Below, piece after piece: positions 8,007 to 17,497 of a stretch of 33,677 nt of DNA (the first letter of the stretch is position 1; the number at the start of each line of letters is the position of its first letter). The stretch is taken from NCBI GenBank assembly GCA_013911595.1, contig JACESY010000013.1, positions 1 to 33,677 on the forward strand. Direction: 5' to 3'. Below the pieces are notes generated by a model. That model made no database searches and was not told the DNA's origin. It saw nothing but the letters and a program-made list of their open reading frames with translations. A program made the position numbers and the translations under genes. The DNA comes from Azoarcus sp. (GTDB taxonomy: Bacteria; Pseudomonadota; Gammaproteobacteria; Burkholderiales; Rhodocyclaceae).

Positions 8007-8503
8007 TCGGTTTTCTCCTCCTGCGACGACGCCTCACCCGCATCGATCCACGCCAGCAGGCGACGCTCGATCTCGCGCACCCCGGATTCGACCTCGCCGA
8101 CCGACTCGGCATCGAGGGCGTGTACGTACATCAAGCCGGAATCGGCGTCGTACTCCATGGCCATGGTGCCGGGCGTGAGCGTGAGCAGACAGCCGACCAG
8201 CGTCGCGATGCGCTCGTCGCGCCGCGTGAGCGCGATCGGCACGATTGCCGGTCGCGGCTGGCGCTTTAGCGCGAACACGACGCGCGCGACATCGACGCTG
8301 GCCTTGACGACCTCGAGCGCAAACCAGAACAGGAAACCCGTGCCAAGTTCCACGCGGCGCACGTAGCGCCTGATTCCCATCATCCCCGCGCCGAGTTTCA
8401 GGAACAGATAGACGACGATCGCAGCAACCAGCACCCCCAGCGGCGACAGCCCGTCCGAGAAGGCCGCCAGCACGACCGCGAGCAGAAGATGGATGCCCAG
8501 CAT
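8003..8503 (-). CDS. mrpE: Mrp antiporter subunit E, operon 1
   Basis: A 166-residue MrpE/MnhE/PhaE subunit. Two N-terminal hydrophobic helices are followed by the conserved LTLTPGTMAMEYD segment (about 108-120), which matches the T-x-T-P-G-T motif of the family, and a cytoplasmic C-terminal domain with LYVHALD-like residues (LMYVHALDAES). The ATG at 8503 has GGGAGGG 6 bp upstream and lies 1 bp after the mrpD stop, so I prefer it to longer in-frame readings inside mrpD. MrpE is needed for full activity or assembly of the complex. Confidence 0.93.
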   Translation of the reverse strand: MLGIHLLLAVVLAAFSDGLSPLGVLVAAIVVYLFLKLGAGMMGIRRYVRRVELGTGFLFWFALEVVKASVDVARVVFALKRQPRPAIVPIALTRRDERIATLVGCLLTLTPGTMAMEYDADSGLMYVHALDAESVGEVESGVREIERRLLAWIDAGEASSQEEKTE

Positions 8504-8504
8504 G

Positions 8505-10001
8505 TCACTGCCCTCCCGTGGCGCCCATCTGGCCCAGGTGCCCGACGGGTTCGGCAAGCTGCCCGGCAGCGGCCATGGCGTAATCCATCACCGGCCCGGC
8601 CCCCAGACCGATGGCCACCGTCATCGCCGCCAGCACCGACACCGCCCACCAAGCACCGCGCAGGCCCGCAACCGGTCGCACGGCGTCATCTCCGTCCGGA
8701 TGCGCTTTCAGGAAGGCCTCGTTCCAGATCTTGCTCATCGACAGCAGCGTCAGGATGCCGGTCACCAGCGCAACCCCCGCAGCCCACCAGAAGCCCCCTT
8801 CCAGGCTCGCGCGTACCAGTACCAGTTTGGCCCAGAAACCGGATAGCGGCGGGATCCCCGCCAGCGACAGGGCGGGAATGGCGAACAGGATCGCAAGCAG
8901 CGGCCATTTCGCATACAGCCCCCCCATCGCGGCCAGTCGTTCCGAACCGGTCAGGCGCGCGGCGATGCCACCGACGAAGAACAGGTTCGCCTTCACGATG
9001 ATGTGGTGGATGATGTAGAAGACCGCGCCAGCGATTGCCAGCGGCGTAGCCAGCGCCAGCCCCAGGATCATGTAACCGACCTGGCTGACGATGTGAAAGG
9101 ACAGGATGCGCCGCACCTCGTTCTGTGCCGCGGCGCCGAGCACACCGATGAGCATGGTGGCGCAGGCGATCCACAGCAGCACCACATGGGCGTCGCCGAA
9201 CTCCGGCCACAACAGCGTGACCATGCGAATCAGCGCGTACACGCCGACCTTGGTGAGCAGGCCGGCGAAGAGCGCGGAAACCGGTGTCCAGGCCACATGG
9301 TAGGAGGCCGGCAACCAGCCGAACACCGGAAACAGCGCGGCCTTGATCGAGAACGACAGCAGCATCAGCACCACTGCCATCGTCGAGCCCGGCGGCACCT
9401 CTCCCGAGCGGAAGATCATCGCCAGCTCGCCCATATTGAGCGTACCGGTGGCGCTGTAAATCATGCCGGCCGAGAGCAGGAAGAGCAGCGTAGCCACGAG
9501 GTTGAGCACAACATAGGCCATGGTGCCGGCCAGGCGCCGACGTCCCGCGCCCAGCGAGAGCATCGCGAAGGAGCCGATCAGCAACACCTCGAACCAAACG
9601 TAGAGATTGAACACGTCGGCCGTGATGAAGGCACCGCACACGCCGCACAGCAGCCCATGCACGAACAAGTGGAAGTCGCGCGCGACCTCGGCGTCCCCGT
9701 CGCGGCAGATGCCATAGAAGATCGTCGCCAGGCCGACCGCGCCGGTGATCGCGACCATCGCCGCCGACAGGCGGTCGATTACCGCCGAGATGCCATAGGG
9801 CGCGGGCCAGTTGCCCAGTTGCCCGGCGAGCACCACGTCCGAGGACGCAAGGCCGACCAGAGCCAGACCCACCACCAGCAAGGCGATGCCGCCAAACACG
9901 CTGATGCGGCGCACCAGCGCGTGCTCCTCGCGGAACAGCAGGCACAGCACCAGCGTGGCGAGCGGCACCGCGATCGGTGCCACGAGCAGGAAGTTCATCA
10001 T
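8505..10001 (-). CDS. mrpD: Mrp antiporter subunit D, operon 1
   Basis: A 498-residue polytopic protein of the NuoN/NuoM-like proton-channel superfamily. It shows FNLYVWFEVLLIGSF with the key Glu at about residue 138 (equivalent to MrpD E137, essential in Bacillus), then KAALFPVFGWLPASY with its lysine, HIVSQVGYMILG, and IPPLSGFWAKLVLV. MrpD supplies one of the two proton-translocating antiporter-like modules. A double ATG (10001 and 9998) starts the gene. The first overlaps the mrpC stop by 4 bp. Context and full-length motifs exclude a respiratory complex I assignment. Confidence 0.96.
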   Translation of the reverse strand: MMNFLLVAPIAVPLATLVLCLLFREEHALVRRISVFGGIALLVVGLALVGLASSDVVLAGQLGNWPAPYGISAVIDRLSAAMVAITGAVGLATIFYGICRDGDAEVARDFHLFVHGLLCGVCGAFITADVFNLYVWFEVLLIGSFAMLSLGAGRRRLAGTMAYVVLNLVATLLFLLSAGMIYSATGTLNMGELAMIFRSGEVPPGSTMAVVLMLLSFSIKAALFPVFGWLPASYHVAWTPVSALFAGLLTKVGVYALIRMVTLLWPEFGDAHVVLLWIACATMLIGVLGAAAQNEVRRILSFHIVSQVGYMILGLALATPLAIAGAVFYIIHHIIVKANLFFVGGIAARLTGSERLAAMGGLYAKWPLLAILFAIPALSLAGIPPLSGFWAKLVLVRASLEGGFWWAAGVALVTGILTLLSMSKIWNEAFLKAHPDGDDAVRPVAGLRGAWWAVSVLAAMTVAIGLGAGPVMDYAMAAAGQLAEPVGHLGQMGATGGQ

Positions 10002-10422
10002 GCGCGCGGCCCCTCCCCGCCCTTCGCGACGGACGCGTCGGTGCGCTCACCGGCGTCGTCGCCGCGCCCGTCGGGCGCGGCCTCCTCGGTGGCCGCCGTG
10101 ACGAAGTCGGTGGTCGTCATGCCGTGCGTCTCGCGCACGCTCTTGAGCACGGCCAGCGCGAACACGAACAGGCCGAAGCCGATCACGATGGCCGTGAGCA
10201 CAAGCGCCTGGGGCAGCGGGTTGGCACCGTCGGAGGGCACATGGGTGGCGCTCACGAACGCCGCCGTCTCACCGAAGAATCGACCCGAGGTGAGCACGCC
10301 AAGGTTGATCGCGTTGCCGATGATGACGATGCCGAGCACGACGCGTACCAGATTGCGGTCGAGCAGCATCCACATGCCGATGGCGGCCAGGCCGCCCACA
10401 GTCAGCGCTGCGATGATCTCCA

Positions 10423-10423
<1 letters not shown>
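9998..10423 (-). CDS. mrpC: Mrp antiporter subunit C, operon 1
   Basis: A 141-residue NuoK-like subunit with three transmembrane helices. Motifs are RVVLGIVIIGNAINLGVL (about 27-44) and DGANPLPQALVLTAIVIGFG (about 65-84), where DPLPQALVLTAIVI is the MrpC signature. The C-terminal ~40 residues are an acidic, probably disordered tail that the operon-2 copy largely lacks. The ATG shares one base with the stop of the fused mrpAB gene (TGATG), and the stop overlaps mrpD by 4 bp. A longer open frame that continues upstream through mrpAB is a shadow frame. Confidence 0.95.
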
Positions 10424-13146
<2,723 letters not shown>

Positions 13147-13436
13147 CGCGGACCCTCCCGGAGCGTACCTCCGAACATGGATTGTCCCTCCCACTTTGGC
13201 GCCGCATTCTCGGGCGCATCGTTGTTATCGTCCGTGACCGGATCATGGGGTACGCCCGGCACGGGCCGCCCGCGCGAGGCGGCCGATGTCGCCGTCAGGG
13301 TAAACCATGACGACGAGCCCGTCATGTGCGGAGCGCGCATCCGCGACGCCCCGCATCCGCAGCGACGGGCGAACCAGGCCGCAACGCGGGCGCGTTCGCG
13401 CGATCACGTCGAAGTGACAAGCAACCAGTGGATTTT

Positions 13437-13488
13437 GTTCAGTCGATTGGCAGGAATTTCGGCCAAGATCACCGAAATGCAGCTGAAC
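13437..13488. promoter_or_regulatory. Nested inverted repeat upstream of mrp operon 1
   Basis: ATTTCGG (13456-13462) and CCGAAAT (13472-13478) form a perfect 7 bp dyad with a 9 bp spacer. Around it, GTTCAG (13437-13442) and CTGAAC (13483-13488) form a second perfect dyad. It could be a protein operator or an RNA hairpin in the leader. No T-run follows on either strand, so it is not an ordinary terminator. Confidence 0.45.
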
Positions 13489-13499
13489 TTCAGGATCTT

Positions 13500-13540
13500 G
13501 CGTCGCAAAGACAGGCGTCCGAAAACACCGCGTGCGACGC
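13500..13540 (-). repeat. 8 bp inverted repeat directly after the pseudouridine synthase stop
   Basis: Immediately after the synthase TGA stop, GCGTCGCA (13533-13540 on the minus strand) pairs with TGCGACGC (13500-13507) across 25 bp that include TGTTTTCGG. It may be a weak stem at the mRNA 3' end. There is no T-tract after it, so intrinsic termination is doubtful. Confidence 0.3.
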
Positions 13541-14434
13541 TCAGAAGCGTTCGTCGGGCGCCAGAAAGCGCCACTTTCCGGGCGGCAGATCTCCCAGCCG
13601 CACGCGACCGATGCGCACGCGTTTGAGCGCCACGACCTTCAGGCCGACCAGCTCGCACATGCGCCGGATCTGGCGCTTGCGTCCCTCGCGCAGACGAAAT
13701 CGCAACGTGCCCTCCTGCGTCCATTCGACCTGCACGCGCCGCAGTTTTCGGCCATCCAGCTCCAGTCCGTGTTCGAGCAGCGCCAGCCCGTCGGGAATCA
13801 GCTCGCCTTTGACGCGCACGAGGTATTCCTTCTCGACGTCGGAATCGTCACCGATGAGCCGCCGCGCGATGCGCCCGTCCTGAGTGAGCACCAGCAGGCC
13901 GGTGGAATCGATGTCCAGCCGCCCGGCCGGGGCGAGCCCGCGCAGATGGGCGGGACGGAAATTGCCGGGGCCGTGCAGGGTGTCGGCCGAGACCAGCGAC
14001 ACGGCCGGCGTATGGCCGTCCTCGGCCTGCGCCGAGACATAGCCGATGGGCTTGTGCAGCACGATGGTGACGCGCTCGGCCTGGATCTGCTTGGCCTCAC
14101 CGGCCAGGTGGATCTCGGCGTCGGGCGCGATACGCGTGCCCAGTTCGCTGATGCGCTCGCCATTGACGAAGACCAGGCCGCGCTCAATGTAGGTATCGGC
14201 TTCGCGGCGCGAACATAGGCCGCGCTCGGCCATCACCTTGGACAGGCGCACACCCTCGGTGGGCTTGCCAGACTCCGGTGCCATGCCGGCGCCGTCGGGC
14301 GCAGGACGCGCGGGCGCCATCACCTTCGGTCGGGACGGCGGCGTCGCACGCGAGCGCGAAGCGGACTTGGTCCGCTCGCCGGACGCGTCGGCTACGGATG
14401 CGCGCGCCACGCGGCGGCGGCGATCGTCAGCCAC
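13541..14434 (-). CDS. rRNA pseudouridine synthase, RluF-like
   Basis: A 297-residue protein if started at the GTG at 14434. The first ~60 residues are a basic, Ala/Pro/Ser-rich tail. An S4 RNA-binding domain follows ([20 protein letters not shown], about 63-82), then the RsuA/RluB/RluF-type catalytic domain with the active Asp at about 174 in [15 protein letters not shown] and the late motif [20 protein letters not shown]. It probably isomerises a uridine in 23S rRNA. The RRMCE and PGKWR elements resemble RluF more than RsuA, but the exact target is not certain. The GTG overlaps the mrpG stop by 8 bp; an ATG at 14503 would overlap mrpG by 77 bp, and an internal ATG near 14320 is also possible. 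It is coupled to the end of mrp operon 2. Confidence 0.88.
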   Translation of the reverse strand: MADDRRRRVARASVADASGERTKSASRSRATPPSRPKVMAPARPAPDGAGMAPESGKPTEGVRLSKVMAERGLCSRREADTYIERGLVFVNGERISELGTRIAPDAEIHLAGEAKQIQAERVTIVLHKPIGYVSAQAEDGHTPAVSLVSADTLHGPGNFRPAHLRGLAPAGRLDIDSTGLLVLTQDGRIARRLIGDDSDVEKEYLVRVKGELIPDGLALLEHGLELDGRKLRRVQVEWTQEGTLRFRLREGRKRQIRRMCELVGLKVVALKRVRIGRVRLGDLPPGKWRFLAPDERF

Positions 14435-14828
14435 GCTCGTCAGCCGGATCCGCTTCGTCGTCCGGGTGGCCGCCCGGCGGTCGGTCGAAGGTACTCCAGC
14501 CACAGCCGCTGCCGGTCGCGGGCAATTCGCCCACGCGGTCGCGGTGTTCGTGCATGTAGGCCTTGGCGACGAAGTGCGCGGTAATCGGCGCCGTCAGGAA
14601 CAGGAAGAACACGATCAGCACTTCGTGGATCGAGAAATCCCCTGTGACCGAGAAGAACACCACCGAGGCGAACAGCGCGCTGCCGATCCCCAGCGTGGTG
14701 GCCTTGGTCGGGGCGTGCAGGCGCGCCATCAGTTCGGGCAGCTTGATCATGCCCAGCGAACCGACCAGCAGGAAGACGCCACCGATGACGATCAGCGCGG
14801 ACACCACGAATTCGACGAACAGGTTCAT
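14427..14828 (-). CDS. mrpG: Mrp antiporter subunit G, operon 2
   Basis: A 133-residue MrpG/PhaG subunit with three transmembrane segments. [20 protein letters not shown] (about 23-42) is the conserved motif, and [17 protein letters not shown] is the third helix. A Gly/Asp/Pro-rich polar tail of about 35 residues ends the protein. It resembles the operon-1 copy only in family motifs, so the two are old paralogues. It starts 10 bp after mrpF. Its 3' end overlaps the GTG start of the pseudouridine synthase gene. Confidence 0.94.
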   Translation of the reverse strand: MNLFVEFVVSALIVIGGVFLLVGSLGMIKLPELMARLHAPTKATTLGIGSALFASVVFFSVTGDFSIHEVLIVFFLFLTAPITAHFVAKAYMHEHRDRVGELPATGSGCGWSTFDRPPGGHPDDEADPADERG

Positions 14829-14838
14829 GGCTGCTTCC

Positions 14839-15108
14839 TTATTCGATCACGTCGCCGCGCAGGATGAAGCGGCAATAGGCGACGGTGGAAATAAAGCCGA
14901 ACATCGCGAACAGCAACGCGGCCTCGAAATACACGGTGGTGCCGTGGAAAATGCCGTAGTAGATGATCAACGCGATGGCGTTGATCACCATGGTGTCGAC
15001 GGCGATCACTCGGTCCATCACCGTGGGCCCCTTGGCCAGCCGCCACAGGTTGAGCAGCAGCGCCACCGAGACCGAGAAGAAACCGAACATCAGGGCGTAC
15101 TCGATCAT
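14839..15108 (-). CDS. mrpF: Mrp antiporter subunit F, operon 2
   Basis: An 89-residue three-helix protein with LAKGPTVMDRVIAVDTMVIN (about 24-43), the MrpF/PhaF signature, and a short hydrophilic end. It lacks the acidic tail of the operon-1 copy and is near the normal family length. The start overlaps the mrpE stop by 4 bp. Confidence 0.94.
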   Translation of the reverse strand: MIEYALMFGFFSVSVALLLNLWRLAKGPTVMDRVIAVDTMVINAIALIIYYGIFHGTTVYFEAALLFAMFGFISTVAYCRFILRGDVIE

Positions 15109-15623
15109 CCGAAGATCTCCATCAGGCGGGTCTCGTAGCGCGCCTTCATCTCGCGCACTGCATCCTCGGCGTCAGGCGCATCCAGGCAGTGCACCAGCAG
15201 ACTGCGGCCATCGGCGGAAATGTCGCTGCTGACCGTCCCCGGCGTCATCGTGATGGTACCGGCGAGGATCGCGATCGCCTCGGGCGACTTGAGCTCCATC
15301 GGCACTGTCACCCACCGCGTATTCAATTCCCGCACCGGGCAGAACAGGATCAGCTTGGCGACGATGACATTGGCGACGATCACGTCCCAGGCGACGATCA
15401 CCATGAACTCCAGCGCCTTGCTCCATGAGCGCACGTGCGGGCGGTCGGGCCAGAATTGGCTGGTGATGATCGAAATCGTCATGCCCAGGATGATGCCGAC
15501 GATCAGTCCGCCGGCGGAAAAGTCGTTGAGCAGGAACATCCACAGAACGATCAGGGCCGCGGTGAGCAATGGATGCGGCAGCCAGCGCTGCAGGAAGGTC
15601 CGTTGGTCTTGTTTGGCTTGCAT
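15105..15623 (-). CDS. mrpE: Mrp antiporter subunit E, operon 2
   Basis: A 172-residue MrpE/PhaE subunit. Two helices (about 18-53) come first. A third hydrophobic stretch at about 68-92 leads to the conserved ILAGTITMTPGTVSSDIS (about 120-137) and the cytoplasmic LLVHCLDAPDAEDAVREM. The ATG shares one base with the mrpD stop. An MrpE of this kind, with PVRELNTRWVTVP before the TPGT motif, is typical of group-2 (Pha) systems. Confidence 0.94.
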   Translation of the reverse strand: MQAKQDQRTFLQRWLPHPLLTAALIVLWMFLLNDFSAGGLIVGIILGMTISIITSQFWPDRPHVRSWSKALEFMVIVAWDVIVANVIVAKLILFCPVRELNTRWVTVPMELKSPEAIAILAGTITMTPGTVSSDISADGRSLLVHCLDAPDAEDAVREMKARYETRLMEIFG

Positions 15624-17146
15624 CAGCGGCCTCCCGCAAACCCGCCGAACAGCACGGCGGACTGATAGTCACCCGGGTTGAACAACTGGTAGGCGGTTTC
15701 CTCGAGGTAGAGCATCACAGGCCCGGCAAATGCGGTCAGCAACACGGTGGCGCCCACCAGCGCCCCGAGCGCGAAGTACGGCAGCGCGCGCGGGCGCACA
15801 CGGCTGTGGATGGAACCTTCTACCGCCGAGCTCTTCCAGAACAGCGTGCTGCCTCCACGCGCGAAGCCGACGATGATCAGCAGCGAGGTGATCAGGATCA
15901 GCGCCCACATCGCTACCGCCTGCGGCGCGTCGCGCACCGCGTCGAGAATCAGCAGCTTGCCCAGAAAGCCCGACAACGGCGGCAAGCCGGCCATCGCAAT
16001 GGCGGCGAGGAAGAAGAAGCCGGCGATCAGGCCCACCTGATGGAAGCGCGGCGCGACCGACAGCAGGTCCGCCTGACCGGGGCGACGCTCGGTCACCAAG
16101 TCGACCACCAGGAACAGCGCCGCCGCGGCCAGCGTGGAGTGCAGCATGTAGTAAAGCGCAGCTGCCATGGCCTCGTGTGTGAACACGCCCACCGTCATCA
16201 GCAGCGTACCCATCGACGCGATCACCGCGAAGCTGACCATCTGGCCCAGACTGCGCGAGGCCAGAACGCCCAAGGCGCCGATCACCAGTGTGAGCATCGA
16301 GGCCGGCACCAGCCAAGGCTGCGCGATCCAGGCGACCTCGTCGGAGGTACCGCCGAAGATCAGAGTGTAGACCCGGATGATCGAATACGCGCCGACCTTG
16401 GTCATGATCGCGAACAGTGCTGCCACCGGCGCCGGCGCATTGGCATAGGTGCCCGGCAGCCAGAACTGCACCGGCACCAGCGCGGCCTTCACGGCAAACA
16501 CCACCAGCAGCAGGATCGCACCGGTGTGCAGCAGCGCCTGATCGGCCGCGCGCACGTCCCGCACGCCCACCGCCAGATCGGCCATGTTGAGCGTGCCGGT
16601 GACGCTGTAGATCAGGCCCACTGCGAACAGGAACAGGGTCGAGCCGATCAGGTTGATCACCACGTACTGCACGCCCGCCTTCACGCGCAGCGCCCCGCCG
16701 CCGTGCACCATGAGGCCGTAGGAGGCGATCAGCAGCACCTCGAAGAACACGAACAGGTTGAACAGGTCTCCGGTCAGGAAAGCACCGTTGATGCCCATCA
16801 ACTGGAACTGGAAGAGCGCATGAAAGTGCTGACCGCGCTTGTCCCAGCCGTTGATGGTGTACAGCAACACACACAGGCCCACGACCGAGGTGAGCAGCAG
16901 CATCATCGCCGAGAGTCGGTCGAGCACGAGCACGATGCCGAAAGGCGCGACCCAGTTGCCCAGCGCGTAACTGAGCACCGAGCCATCGACCACCATGCCG
17001 GTCAGAATGGCTGCGATCACCACCAGCAGCGTCGCCGACGCCACCGAGAAGACGCGCGCGAGCACGATGTCGAAGCGCATCGCCAGCGCAATCAGCGGCG
17101 CGACCAGGGCCGGCAGCAAGATGGGGAGAATGACCCAGTGGTTCAT
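15623..17146 (-). CDS. mrpD: Mrp antiporter subunit D, operon 2
   Basis: A 507-residue NuoM/N-like antiporter module. FNLFVFFEVLLIASYGLMVH carries the essential Glu at about 136. KAALVPVQFWLPGTYANAPA, YSIIRVYTLIFGG and LPPLSGFLGKLLILDA are further family signatures. It is distinct from the operon-1 MrpD well beyond a recent duplication (compare LYVWFEVLLIGSF with LFVFFEVLLIASY). The start overlaps the mrpC stop by 4 bp and the stop overlaps mrpE by 1 bp. Confidence 0.96.
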   Translation of the reverse strand: MNHWVILPILLPALVAPLIALAMRFDIVLARVFSVASATLLVVIAAILTGMVVDGSVLSYALGNWVAPFGIVLVLDRLSAMMLLLTSVVGLCVLLYTINGWDKRGQHFHALFQFQLMGINGAFLTGDLFNLFVFFEVLLIASYGLMVHGGGALRVKAGVQYVVINLIGSTLFLFAVGLIYSVTGTLNMADLAVGVRDVRAADQALLHTGAILLLVVFAVKAALVPVQFWLPGTYANAPAPVAALFAIMTKVGAYSIIRVYTLIFGGTSDEVAWIAQPWLVPASMLTLVIGALGVLASRSLGQMVSFAVIASMGTLLMTVGVFTHEAMAAALYYMLHSTLAAAALFLVVDLVTERRPGQADLLSVAPRFHQVGLIAGFFFLAAIAMAGLPPLSGFLGKLLILDAVRDAPQAVAMWALILITSLLIIVGFARGGSTLFWKSSAVEGSIHSRVRPRALPYFALGALVGATVLLTAFAGPVMLYLEETAYQLFNPGDYQSAVLFGGFAGGR

Positions 17147-17496
17147 CGACGCACCTTCCCGGCTTCATCGCCCGGCAGCGCGACATCGACGTGGTCGGTG
17201 TCGCTCTCGATGAAGGCGCGCAATGCCATCACCACGATCACGGCAGTCATGCCGAAGGAAATCACGATGGCGGTGAGCACCAGCGCCTGCGGCAACGGAT
17301 CCGTATAGCCGGTGGCTGTGTCGCTGATCACTGGTGGCTGGTTGATGACCAGCCGGCCCATCGCAAACAGGAAGACGTTGACCGCATAGCTCAGCAGCGC
17401 CAGGCCGAGCACCACCGGATAGGTACGCGCACGCAACACCAGGTAAATGCCGGCAGCCGTCATCACGCCAACCGCAGTTGCAACCAGAAACTCCAT
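17143..17496 (-). CDS. mrpC: Mrp antiporter subunit C, operon 2
   Basis: A 117-residue NuoK-like subunit. It has three helices, with LVLRARTYPVVLGLALLSYA (about 19-38) and the MrpC hallmark DPLPQALVLTAIVISFG (about 66-82). Length is typical, without the acidic extension of the operon-1 copy. One base separates it from the mrpAB stop. It overlaps mrpD by 4 bp. Confidence 0.95.
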   Translation of the reverse strand: MEFLVATAVGVMTAAGIYLVLRARTYPVVLGLALLSYAVNVFLFAMGRLVINQPPVISDTATGYTDPLPQALVLTAIVISFGMTAVIVVMALRAFIESDTDHVDVALPGDEAGKVRR

Positions 17497-17497
17497 C

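Larger units (their letters stand above)
13147..13540. other. 394 bp leader region between pseudouridine synthase gene and mrp operon 1
   Basis: This gap has no convincing gene. The half nearest the synthase (about 13420-13520) is clearly more AT-rich than its surroundings and contains a nested inverted repeat (13437-13488) and an 8 bp inverted repeat (13500-13540). It is the most likely place for the promoter of mrp operon 1 (minus strand), although no good -35/-10 pair stands out. The half nearest mrpAB is GC-rich and open in one minus-strand frame (13340 to 13140); see the findings. Confidence 0.6.
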
